Shown here piece after piece: positions 8,290 to 16,046 of a stretch of 38,506 nucleotides of DNA; the first letter of the stretch is position 1, and each line of letters opens with the position of its first letter. The translations under genes were made by a program, and so were the position numbers. The stretch spans positions 1-38,506 of the forward strand of contig CASFRN010000151.1 of assembly GCA_949296855.1 (NCBI GenBank). Direction: 5' to 3'. The notes below the pieces were generated by a model that had not been told where the DNA came from, ran no database searches, and was given only the letters and a program-made list of their open reading frames with translations. The stretch comes from an uncultured Bacteroides sp. GTDB lineage: Bacteria; Bacteroidota; Bacteroidia; Bacteroidales; Bacteroidaceae.

Positions 8290-9462
8290 TCAAAGCCTGT
8301 TCTTATAAATATCCGCCATCAGCTTCTGGTACTGGTTTTCCAGTTCGATGTATGCCTGCAGGTTGCGGTAAACGTTGTCGGCTTCGGTATAGAACTCAAT
8401 GACGGAGAGCTGACCCGCGCGGACGGCTTCGTGGAGCAATGCCAAGGTGCGGTGCATCAGTGTTATATCGTATGCCTCCATCGCCTCGCGCAGGCGGCAC
8501 ATCTCGTTGAAACGGCTATGCACCTCCGATTCCGCTTTCAGGCGGGCATCGTCTGCCGCCAGACGGGCACTCACGGCTTGGGCACGGGCAATGCGGGTCT
8601 TCTTGCGGTTGGAAAAGAGAGGGAAACTTCCGCCTACAAGAAAACCGTTGCTTTTCTCATCGAGCGAAGTGTTGCGCCGGTATCCCACCTCCAGCTTCGG
8701 AAGCCAGCTTTGGCGGTTCACCTTCAGTTCCTGTTCGGCGGCACGGGCGTTGGCATCGGCTTCGAGCAAAGCCGCATCGGTCGCCATTACCTCATCGTAG
8801 AGGGCATTGACATCGTTCAGTTCCTCCATGCGGGGATAAGTGTCGGCATCGAACGTGAGGGGCAGGTTGCCGTTCAGGGCGAGCAACCCTTGGAGGGCAG
8901 TGCGGTGGGCAGCAGAGGTTTGCGCCGTCTCGGTCTGCACGCTCATCCGCTCCATCTTGATTTTGTTCACTTCGAGGATGCCCGCGTCGCCTTCCTGCAA
9001 GCGTTTCTCGAAAAGGGCGAGCAGCTCGTCGGCATTCTTCGCCCGCTCGTCGAGGAGGGCTTGCTTCTGGCGGAGCATAATCAGGTCGAGGCAGAGATTC
9101 TTGGCTTGCAGAAGGATGTCGCGGCGCACCGCCTGATGACGCCGGTCGAGGACTTCCTGCTTCACCTTCCCCGACTTGCGGCGCGCGCCGTAGAGGGTGG
9201 GGAAATCGAAGCCCTGAGTCACCACCAGTTCCGAACTGGACATCCCCGTGATGCCCCGCGTATAGAAAGGGCTATACTCCACCGAAGGGTCTTCGAGGTT
9301 GTTTTCCACCTGCACTTCGAGTTTCGAAGCGAGCGTGGCTTGTGCCTTCGCCTGAAGCTCCTTGTTGTTCTGCTCCACCTGGCGGAGCACGTCGTCTATC
9401 GTTTGCGCCTGCATCGGGACTACCGCAAAGCAAGCTATGGCTAATGTGATGTATCTGTTCAT
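8290..9462 (-). CDS. TolC family outer-membrane efflux protein
   Basis: A 390-aa outer-membrane channel subunit of a tripartite efflux pump (CusC/CzcC-like). An N-terminal signal peptide 'MNRYITLAIACFAVVPMQAQ' is followed by long heptad-rich helices, with the internal duplication typical of OEP proteins ('VLRQVEQNNKELQAKAQA' and 'LEADANARAAEQELKVNRQSWLPKLEVG'). I start at the ATG at 9462. An upstream GTG at 9489 lies inside a repeat element and adds polar residues before the signal. It follows the RND pump gene by 87 bp, which hold a CCACAGATTACACAGATT inverted-repeat element. It is the last gene of the adaptor-pump-channel set. Confidence 0.88.
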   Translation of the reverse strand: MNRYITLAIACFAVVPMQAQTIDDVLRQVEQNNKELQAKAQATLASKLEVQVENNLEDPSVEYSPFYTRGITGMSSSELVVTQGFDFPTLYGARRKSGKVKQEVLDRRHQAVRRDILLQAKNLCLDLIMLRQKQALLDERAKNADELLALFEKRLQEGDAGILEVNKIKMERMSVQTETAQTSAAHRTALQGLLALNGNLPLTFDADTYPRMEELNDVNALYDEVMATDAALLEADANARAAEQELKVNRQSWLPKLEVGYRRNTSLDEKSNGFLVGGSFPLFSNRKKTRIARAQAVSARLAADDARLKAESEVHSRFNEMCRLREAMEAYDITLMHRTLALLHEAVRAGQLSVIEFYTEADNVYRNLQAYIELENQYQKLMADIYKNRL

Positions 9463-9481
9463 TGCTTGTGTATGTTTGTTT

Positions 9482-9574
9482 TTCACCACAGATTACACAG
9501 ATTTATAAAATTATTTTCCAATGTATTCTGTGGTTAATAGTCAATTATTTTAATCTGTGTAATCTGTGGTGGAA
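9482..9574. repeat. Inverted-repeat element of the CCACAGATTACACAGATT family (copy 1)
   Basis: Left arm at 9482-9504 and complementary right arm at about 9551-9574, with an AT-rich interior. The right arm overlaps the 3' end of the RND pump gene: the repeat encodes the final residues TTDYTD and the stop codon (9550-9552). The element is therefore partly coding. Confidence 0.85.
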
Positions 9575-12500
9575 GACCGGTGCATCCATTCGTACACAAT
9601 GGGGACGATGAAGGCATTGAGGAAGGTCGATGTGAGCAAGCCGCCAAGGATAACCTTCGCCATCGGGCTTTGGATTTCGTTGCCCGGCAGGTCACCGCGC
9701 AGGGCGAGCGGAATCAATGCCAATGCCGACGAGAGGGCAGTCATCAGAATCGGGTTCAGGCGGTCCAGCGAGCCGCGCACGATACACTCACGCAAGCCCA
9801 AGCCTTGCTCTTCGCGGAGCAGGTTGTAATGGCTGATGAGGAGCATGCCGTTGCGCGTGGCGATACCGAAAAGCGAGATGAAACCAATGATGGCGGGGAT
9901 GCTTAGTTCGCCCGAAGTGAGGAGCAGCACAAACACGCCCCCTATCAACGCCAAGGGCAGGTTGAGAAGGATGACGGCACTCTGTGCGGCGTTGCGGAAC
10001 TGGAAGTAAAGCAAGAGGAAGATGACCACGATGCTTATCGCCGAGGCGAGTGCCAGGGTGCGGCTTGCCGCCTGCTCGCTTTCGAACTGCCCTCCGTATT
10101 CGATGTGATAGCCTTCGGGCAGGTGTATCTGTTCGTCCACACGGGCACGGATGTCGTTCACCACACTCCGCAGGTCGCGCCCGCTGGTGTTGGCTGAGAT
10201 GACAATCTTACGCTTCACGTTCTCGCGGTTAACCGTGTTCGGTCCCATAGCCGACACCACGTCTGCCACATCGCTCAGGGGGATTTTCCGCCCCTCGGCA
10301 TCGTCTATCATCAGGTCTTTGACACGCTCTATCGAGCCTCGGTTGTCTTCCGAAGCACGCACCACGAGGTTGAACGCCTTTCCCTGCTCGTAGACTTGCG
10401 ACACCGTTTCGCCCGCCATATTGACCGTGACGAACTCGCGGAACGCCGCAAGCGAAATGCCGTGACGCGCCAGCATCTCACGCCGGGGCACGATTTTCAG
10501 TTCGGGACGCTCTATCTGTTGCTCCACATTCAGGTCGGCAATGCCTTCCACGTCCTTCACCGCATCCTTGATTTGGTTTCCAAGGGTGAACATCCGGTTC
10601 AGGTCGTCGCCGAAAAGCTTGATAGCGATGCTTGCCTGCGTGCCGCTCAGCATGGCGTCAATGCGGTGGCTGATGGGCTGACCTATCTCGATATTGGCTC
10701 CCGTAATGACCGAGAGCTTATGGCGCACTTCGTCTAATAGCTCCTTGTGCGAACGGTCCTTGAGTTCGAAGGGAGCTTCCAGTTCCGACACGTTCACGCC
10801 CAAGGCATGTTCGTCCAGTTCAGCCCGTCCCGTCTTCCGCGCCACGGTCTGTATTTCGGGTATGGAGAGGAGGATTTCTTCGGCTTGCCGCCCTATCTTG
10901 TCCGACTCTTCGAGCGAAATGCCCGGCAAGGAACTTACGTTTATTGTGAACGAGCCTTCGTTGAATGCGGGCAAGAAGCTATGCCCCAACGTAAAGAAGC
11001 ATCCCAATGCCACGAGGAAAAGGGCGAGCGTGCTCCCCACGACCGTCCGCTTGTGCGCCAACGCCCACAGCAATCCGTTCTCGTAATGTTTGCGGAGCCA
11101 TACGGCAAGAAAGGCTTCGCGAGGCAAGCCGTCTTTCTTCGAGCCGCCTAACAGATAGCTGCACAACACGGGCGTAAGGGTCAACGCCACCACCGTAGAG
11201 GCAAAGAGCGACACGATGAAGGCAATGCCCAGCGGCACGAGCATCCTGCCCTCCATCCCGCTCAGGAAGAACAAGGGGACGAAGCTCACGATAATAATCA
11301 AAGTAGAGTTCAAAATAGGCATACGCACCTCACGCGAAGCGTTGAACACCACTTCAAGCACGGGACGGCGTTCGCCTACAGGAAGCATCCGGTTCTCGCG
11401 CAGGTGTTTCCACACGTTTTCCACATCCACAATCGCATCGTCCACCAACGAGCCGATGGCAATAGCCATACCTCCGAGGCTCATCGTGTTAATGCTCAAG
11501 CCCATGTAATGAAGCACAAGCACCGCCACCACCAGCGAAAGAGGAAGCGTGACGAGCGAAATAAGCGTAGTGCGTACATTGGCAAGGAAGAGGAAGAGGA
11601 CGATAACCACGAATATCGCACCTTCGACAAGCGAATCCTGTACGTTTCCGATGGAGTTTTCGATGAAGCGCGACTGGCGGAAGGTATCAGTAGAGACACG
11701 CACATCGGGAGGCAGGTTCTTCTGCAGGTCGTGCAATGCCGCCTCCAGTCTTTCGGTCAGTTCGATAGTGCCCGTATGGGGCTGCTTGGTCACGGTGATG
11801 AGTACGGCGGGATTTCCTTTCTCCGAAGCCGTCCCCAACTTAGGTTGTTGCGCCCCGATGCGTACATCCGCTATGTCTTCGAGCGTCACGGGCGCACCTC
11901 CCACGGTCTTGATAACCGCACGCGCCATTTCCTGTACCTCCTCGGTAGACACCACCCCGCGCACGATGTATTCGTTACCATACTCGTAGATGACGCCTCC
12001 GTTGGTATTTTGGTTCATTCCGCGGGTCACCTCCATTACCTCACCCAATGTCACCCCGTAGTGTTTCATCCGTTCGGGATGAAGCAATACCTGATACTCC
12101 TTGATATCGCCTCCTAACACTGCCACCTGAGCCACGCCTCCCGTAGAAAGCAAGCGCGGGCGGATAGTCCAGTCTGCCAAAGTGCGGAGGTCGAGCATCG
12201 AAGTGCTATCGGCGGTCAAGCCCACAATAAGCAATTCGCCCAAGATAGACGATTGGGGTCCCAAGGTAGGATTTCCCACGTTATCTGGCAGGTCCTCTCC
12301 CACCGTAGCCAATTTTTCGGACACAATCTGACGCGCCAAATAAATATCTGTGTCCCAATCAAACTCCACCCATACCACGGAGAATCCCGTAGTGGAAGAC
12401 GAACGCACACGGCGCACGCCCGTAGCTCCGTTTACAGCGGTCTCAATAGGGAAAGTAACGAGTTGTTCCACCTCTTCAGCCGCCATTCCTCCCGCCTCGG

Positions 12501-12651
12501 TCATCACCACCACCGTAGGCGCATTGAGGTCGGGGAACACGTCCACCTCGGTATGCCAGGCGGTGTACGTCCCTCCCACAAGCAGAAGCACCGATGCCAC
12601 CAACACTAACAATCGGTTCTGCAATGAAAAACGAATTATCTTGTTCAGCAT
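9550..12651 (-). CDS. Heavy-metal-type RND efflux pump (CusA/CzcA family)
   Basis: A 1033-aa inner-membrane proton-driven pump of the HME-RND class. An N-terminal TM (about 10-28) is followed by a periplasmic porter domain starting 'EVDVFPDLNAPTVVVMTEA'. TM helices run around 340-560, with the TM4 motif VDDAIVDVEN at about 403-412 (acidic residues at 404, 405, 409, 411). A second periplasmic half and a second TM bundle (about 870-1020) follow. Length is normal. The substrate (Cu/Ag, Zn/Co/Cd or other) is not fixed by sequence: the acidic TM4 pattern resembles CzcA more than CusA. The last residues, HRSSTTDYTD, come from an invading intergenic repeat. It lies between adaptor and channel genes. 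Confidence 0.9.
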   Translation of the reverse strand: MLNKIIRFSLQNRLLVLVASVLLLVGGTYTAWHTEVDVFPDLNAPTVVVMTEAGGMAAEEVEQLVTFPIETAVNGATGVRRVRSSSTTGFSVVWVEFDWDTDIYLARQIVSEKLATVGEDLPDNVGNPTLGPQSSILGELLIVGLTADSTSMLDLRTLADWTIRPRLLSTGGVAQVAVLGGDIKEYQVLLHPERMKHYGVTLGEVMEVTRGMNQNTNGGVIYEYGNEYIVRGVVSTEEVQEMARAVIKTVGGAPVTLEDIADVRIGAQQPKLGTASEKGNPAVLITVTKQPHTGTIELTERLEAALHDLQKNLPPDVRVSTDTFRQSRFIENSIGNVQDSLVEGAIFVVIVLFLFLANVRTTLISLVTLPLSLVVAVLVLHYMGLSINTMSLGGMAIAIGSLVDDAIVDVENVWKHLRENRMLPVGERRPVLEVVFNASREVRMPILNSTLIIIVSFVPLFFLSGMEGRMLVPLGIAFIVSLFASTVVALTLTPVLCSYLLGGSKKDGLPREAFLAVWLRKHYENGLLWALAHKRTVVGSTLALFLVALGCFFTLGHSFLPAFNEGSFTINVSSLPGISLEESDKIGRQAEEILLSIPEIQTVARKTGRAELDEHALGVNVSELEAPFELKDRSHKELLDEVRHKLSVITGANIEIGQPISHRIDAMLSGTQASIAIKLFGDDLNRMFTLGNQIKDAVKDVEGIADLNVEQQIERPELKIVPRREMLARHGISLAAFREFVTVNMAGETVSQVYEQGKAFNLVVRASEDNRGSIERVKDLMIDDAEGRKIPLSDVADVVSAMGPNTVNRENVKRKIVISANTSGRDLRSVVNDIRARVDEQIHLPEGYHIEYGGQFESEQAASRTLALASAISIVVIFLLLYFQFRNAAQSAVILLNLPLALIGGVFVLLLTSGELSIPAIIGFISLFGIATRNGMLLISHYNLLREEQGLGLRECIVRGSLDRLNPILMTALSSALALIPLALRGDLPGNEIQSPMAKVILGGLLTSTFLNAFIVPIVYEWMHRSSTTDYTD

Positions 12652-12669
12652 AAGAATAAGTTTTAAGCT

Positions 12670-12784
12670 TTCACCACAGATTACACAGATTTAATTAATT
12701 AATAGTTAATAACGGCAGGCGAAAACACATACCGTTATTCATTGTTCACTTTTAATTATTAAATGTTTTAATCTGTGGTAAAAA
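12670..12784. repeat. Inverted-repeat element of the CCACAGATTACACAGATT family (copy 2)
   Basis: Full left arm at 12670-12694. The right arm (about 12767-12784) has lost one internal unit (TTTTAATCTGTGG instead of the full arm). It occupies the 137-bp gap between adaptor and pump genes. Confidence 0.8.
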
Positions 12785-12788
12785 TAAA

Positions 12789-13928
12789 TTAGTGGTTATG
12801 TGTATGCGCCGGAATGGCATTGCTTGCCGAAGCTAATTTAACGTGGATAGCACCTTGAGTAACTAATTTTTCACCCTCTTTCAAGCCCGAAAGGATTTCC
12901 ACACGCGCTCCGTCATCGGCTCCCGTCTTTACTTCCCGCTTTTGGTAGCATTCGGCATCCAGTTGCACATAGACGAACTTCACGCCTTGCTCCTCGGTAA
13001 GTGCCGAACGGGGTATACTGATGATGCCTTCCCGCTCGCCCGACAACAACCAGACCTCGGCAAAAGCACCCGGAAGCACCTCACCCCGATTATCGAACTC
13101 GAAAGTAACGGGAATATAATAAGAGGTGCCGTCCGTAGATTTGCCATACGAAAGCAAACGTCCGTTCAACGAATCGAGTTGATAAACATGGTCGTTATAA
13201 GAAGTGCGGAAATGAGCGGAAGACACTCCGCGCAACATCGGATAATACCGTTCCGGCACGTCCGCACGCAACCGCAAGCGGCGGGTCTGGGTGACCGTCA
13301 GCAAGGGTTGTCCTACGGTGACATAATCGCCTTCTTTCACCAAGCACGACTTGATATATCCCGCAATGGGCGACACCACCGACACTCCCTGCCCGTCTGC
13401 ACTGGGCGAAAGAGCCTCGTAAGCGATGCGGGCATTCTCGTAAGCCTCTTTCAAGGCGTTGAAATCCTTTTGCGACACGATTTGTTGGTCTACCAATTTC
13501 GATGCACGCTCATACTCGGCTTTAGCGGTCTCGTAAGCCACACGTGTCCGGTTGATGGCGTCCCCGTCTTGGATGCGGCTTCCCGATACGGTCAATACCG
13601 CCTTATCTTCCGCTACCGCCATTCCTTCTACAAGCGGGCGCACAAACGATACCACCCCCGACGTACTTGCCACCACCGTGGCTTCATCGCCCTGCGAGGC
13701 AAGTATCTGCCCGCTAACTTGTATCACTCCGCGGAATGTGCCCGCCTGTATCGTTTCGGTCTTCACACCCGCCGCTTCCGCTTTCTCGGGTGCCAACACA
13801 ATTTCATCCGAAGCACCGTGTGCGGCTTCTCCGGCATGAATATCTTCTTCGTGGGAATGCGTTTCCCCTCCCCCACAGGAAGCCAATGCCAGCAAGGCAA
13901 AGACTCCCGTAAAAATCCTTTTCTTCAT
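12789..13928 (-). CDS. Efflux RND periplasmic adaptor (membrane fusion protein)
   Basis: A 379-aa adaptor linking the RND pump to the outer-membrane channel. The N-terminus is a lipoprotein signal with lipobox ending 'LASC' (C18). A His-rich stretch follows ('HSHEEDIHAGEAAHG', about residues 24-38), and the protein ends in 'HTHNH'. A lipoyl/barrel-sandwich region flanks an alpha-hairpin (about 125-175, 'RVAYETAKAEYERASKLVDQ'), then come beta-barrel and membrane-proximal domains. Histidine clusters at both ends support metal handling. It is the first gene of the efflux set, with its own -7 box at 13961-13968 and a dyad at 13982-13994. Confidence 0.88.
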   Translation of the reverse strand: MKKRIFTGVFALLALASCGGGETHSHEEDIHAGEAAHGASDEIVLAPEKAEAAGVKTETIQAGTFRGVIQVSGQILASQGDEATVVASTSGVVSFVRPLVEGMAVAEDKAVLTVSGSRIQDGDAINRTRVAYETAKAEYERASKLVDQQIVSQKDFNALKEAYENARIAYEALSPSADGQGVSVVSPIAGYIKSCLVKEGDYVTVGQPLLTVTQTRRLRLRADVPERYYPMLRGVSSAHFRTSYNDHVYQLDSLNGRLLSYGKSTDGTSYYIPVTFEFDNRGEVLPGAFAEVWLLSGEREGIISIPRSALTEEQGVKFVYVQLDAECYQKREVKTGADDGARVEILSGLKEGEKLVTQGAIHVKLASASNAIPAHTHNH

Positions 13929-13960
13929 AAGTATGTCTTTTTGATTTTATTTTCCTGATG

Positions 13961-13994
13961 CAAATGTAGCGTATATCCCCCGCAACCGGGTTGC
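13961..13994 (-). promoter_or_regulatory. Promoter region and candidate operator of the efflux operon
   Basis: Minus-strand TACATTTG at 13961-13968 is a -7 box. GCAACC-G-GGTTGC at 13982-13994 is a perfect 6-bp dyad 13 bp upstream of it, overlapping the place of the -33 element. A regulator bound there could block or replace -33 recognition. Confidence 0.45.
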
Positions 13995-14017
13995 AATGTA
14001 TAATCTGTGGTAAAGAC

Positions 14018-14428
14018 TTAACAAAAAGGAGGGGCACGCAAGCCCGTAGCACACGCCACATCTTGCGCATGAAGATTTTCCACATACACGGCATCTGCAC
14101 GCGAAAAGCATTCGGATGCCCGATGAAGAAGAGTATCGAAGGTATAAAGAATCAAATAAAAAGAATAGTCGGGAGAAAAATGCGGGACGGCATCATCGGG
14201 CGTGCCGCTTTGGATATGCGTGACACATCCTGCCGAACACGTATGGCGGTCGCCGTCACCCTCGTGATGCATCCTGTCCGTATCGCAATCCTCGCCCGCA
14301 CAAGCCGTCAGGTCGGCATGCAGGCAAAAGAGTTCCGAATGGTGATGATGGGGGAAAACGGAAGCTATCTGCATCACCATGCAGACCAACAAAAGCCAAT
14401 ATGCTATGTACTTCCGTCTTTCCTTCAT
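14018..14428 (-). CDS. Small His/Cys-rich membrane-anchored protein (DUF6769-like)
   Basis: A 136-aa protein with a hydrophobic N-terminus (about residues 9-24) followed by 'FPHHHHSELFCLHAD' and further Cys/His ('CAGEDC', 'MHHEGDGDRHTCSAGC'). The C-terminal half is more ordinary. I believe it belongs to the DUF6769-type family found beside RND metal pumps in Bacteroidales, but that is from memory. The residue pattern suggests metal binding in the periplasm. It lies between the CNNM-like gene (10-bp gap upstream) and the efflux adaptor, so it may be co-transcribed with either. Confidence 0.7.
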   Translation of the reverse strand: MKERRKYIAYWLLLVCMVMQIASVFPHHHHSELFCLHADLTACAGEDCDTDRMHHEGDGDRHTCSAGCVTHIQSGTPDDAVPHFSPDYSFYLILYTFDTLLHRASECFSRADAVYVENLHAQDVACATGLRAPPFC

Positions 14429-14438
14429 CGCAATTTCA

Positions 14439-15737
14439 TTATTCGTTATCTTCTGTTTGCTTTTCCGTAGCCGGAATAGTCACCAGCACCTTATCGATGC
14501 GGGCACCGTCCATATCTACGATTTCCAAGTTGAAACCGTTCCATTCCAACGTTTCTCCGCTCACGGGGATATGTTGCAATTGCTGCAAAATCAATCCGCC
14601 AAGCGTATGGTATTCGGAATTTTCGAAAAGGTCGCTCCGGTCGAAATAACACAAGAAGTCGTATAAAGAGCACTGGCCGTCTACCAACCAGCCTTCCTTG
14701 TTCATCCGCTTAATAATATCGGGTTCTTCGCCCGGACCGTCCATATTGCCCACCAAGCCTTCTAAGATGTCTCTCAACGTGATGACACCCATGCAGATGC
14801 CGAACTCGTCGCACACTAATGCACGGCTGATTTTGCGCGCCTTCATCTGCTCTAATGCCTTATACACGTTCATGCTCTCGTGGAAGAACACCGCTTCGTG
14901 AATCAACGAACTGAGCTTGAAATCGGGCTCGTACAAATGAAGCACCAAGTCTTTCAGGTTTACGATGCCCTTCACGTGATCCAAGTCACCTTCGGCTATC
15001 GGATAAAACTCATAGAGCTTCTCGCTCAACACCTTCTTTACATCATCTGCTGTCATGTCCGTGTCAAGCCATACGATGTCGTTCTTATGCGTCATGATTG
15101 AGCTAACCTTCAGGTCGCCCAACAGGAACACACGCTCCATGATGTCTTGCTCTACGGGTTGCACCTCGCCGTCTTCTGTACCTTCCTGGATAATCGACTT
15201 GATTTCCTCTTCGGTCACCTTATTGTCCGACTCCTTGATGCCCAAAAGGTTGAATATCACTTCCGTGCTTTTCGAGAGCAACCATACGAAAGGTAATGCC
15301 AGCACCGAAAGGAAACGCATGGGGCGCGAAACGGTCTTCGCCGCTTGTTCGGCTATGCTCAATCCGATACGCTTGGGCACCAGTTCACCGAAAATGATAG
15401 TGAGATAAGTCACGATGACCACGATGATACCTTGCGCCAATGTGTCAGCATACGAAGCAGGTACCCCCCACAAGGTCAAGACCCCCGTAAAGTCGCTGGC
15501 GATTTTATTTCCCGAATAGATACCAGTCAGGATTCCGATTAACGTAATTCCGATTTGAACAGTCGAAAGGAAACGGTCGGGGTCGTTCGCTAATTTCAGA
15601 GCCACGCTTGCCGCCTTGCTTCCTTTCTTCGCATCGGTAGAAAGCCGAGTTTTTCGGGCTGATATTAATGCCACCTCGGACATGGAAAAAATACCGTTAA
15701 GTACTATCAACCCGATAATTATAAAGATCTCGTCCAT
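14439..15737 (-). CDS. CNNM/CorC family hemolysin-like membrane protein
   Basis: A 432-aa protein with an N-terminal DUF21/CNNM membrane domain (about residues 1-190, four hydrophobic segments, 'NGIFSMSEVALISARKTRL', 'ELVPKRIGL'). A CBS pair follows (about 205-335, 'VSSIMTHKNDIVWLD', 'KISRALVCDEFGICMGVITLRDILEGLVG'), then a C-terminal CorC_HlyC domain (about 345-425). The family is linked to Mg2+/divalent cation transport or efflux; 'hemolysin' is a historic name. A -7 box at 15764-15771 gives a short leader. It is followed after 10 bp by the His/Cys-rich small gene, giving a divalent-metal neighbourhood. Confidence 0.9.
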   Translation of the reverse strand: MDEIFIIIGLIVLNGIFSMSEVALISARKTRLSTDAKKGSKAASVALKLANDPDRFLSTVQIGITLIGILTGIYSGNKIASDFTGVLTLWGVPASYADTLAQGIIVVIVTYLTIIFGELVPKRIGLSIAEQAAKTVSRPMRFLSVLALPFVWLLSKSTEVIFNLLGIKESDNKVTEEEIKSIIQEGTEDGEVQPVEQDIMERVFLLGDLKVSSIMTHKNDIVWLDTDMTADDVKKVLSEKLYEFYPIAEGDLDHVKGIVNLKDLVLHLYEPDFKLSSLIHEAVFFHESMNVYKALEQMKARKISRALVCDEFGICMGVITLRDILEGLVGNMDGPGEEPDIIKRMNKEGWLVDGQCSLYDFLCYFDRSDLFENSEYHTLGGLILQQLQHIPVSGETLEWNGFNLEIVDMDGARIDKVLVTIPATEKQTEDNE

Positions 15738-15763
15738 AAAAAATATAAAAGTGTTTCGGTCGG

Positions 15764-15771
15764 CAAATATA
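15764..15771 (-). promoter_or_regulatory. -7 box for the CNNM/CorC gene
   Basis: Minus-strand TATATTTG, 26 bp upstream of the ATG at 15737. Confidence 0.6.
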
Positions 15772-15918
15772 GTGGAATGTTCAAAGAAAGTAAAAGAGAA
15801 GCTAAAGTATTAAACAGTTTTAACAAAAAACCTCGAAACAAACTCAAAAAGAGACCCGTCAGAATCACTTGACTGAGAATTTAACAAGTCCCCCAATAAG
15901 GTATGTGGAAACCTTCTA

Positions 15919-15974
15919 CCCAAAAGTAGGTAAAAAACAAGAAGAAAACAGACAAGGAAATACCTACTTTTGGG
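15919..15974. promoter_or_regulatory. Inverted repeat just upstream of the xusA promoter
   Basis: CCCAAAAGTAGGTA at 15919-15932 and its exact complement at 15961-15974 (14 bp, spacer 28 nt). The right arm ends 2 bp before the -33 TTG of the xusA promoter. It could be an operator pair for an iron- or siderophore-responsive regulator. No Fur-like box is evident. The rest of 15738-15918 holds only the CNNM promoter and no gene I can support. Confidence 0.5.
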
Positions 15975-15976
15975 GA

Positions 15977-16007
15977 TTGCGGAACGAAAGACAAGCATGT
16001 AACTTTG
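15977..16007 (+). promoter_or_regulatory. xusA promoter
   Basis: TTG at 15977-15979, a 20-bp spacer and TAACTTTG at 16000-16007: a good -33/-7 pair, with the start codon at 16047. Confidence 0.7.
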
Positions 16008-16046
16008 CAGCGCAATTAAGAATCAGTATAAATAATAGAAGAAGAT

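Noticed and set aside
8218-9444. Long plus-strand open frame of 408 codons
   Set aside because: It is the reverse-strand shadow of the TolC-like gene, has no domain or signal pattern, and overlaps it completely.
11404-12117. Plus-strand open frame of 237 codons
   Set aside because: Shadow of the RND pump; low-complexity His/Arg composition and no domain.
12942-13958. Plus-strand open frame of 338 codons
   Set aside because: It is antisense to the RND adaptor gene, whose motifs and signal peptide are clear; the composition is rich in Arg/His, as expected of a shadow.
15919-15974. Riboswitch before xusA
   Set aside because: The inverted repeat lies upstream of the promoter, so it is not in the xusA leader.
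15810-15998. 62-codon minus-strand open frame between the CNNM and xusA genes
   Set aside because: Covers the inverted repeat upstream of xusA, has no promoter or family features, and is best seen as chance.
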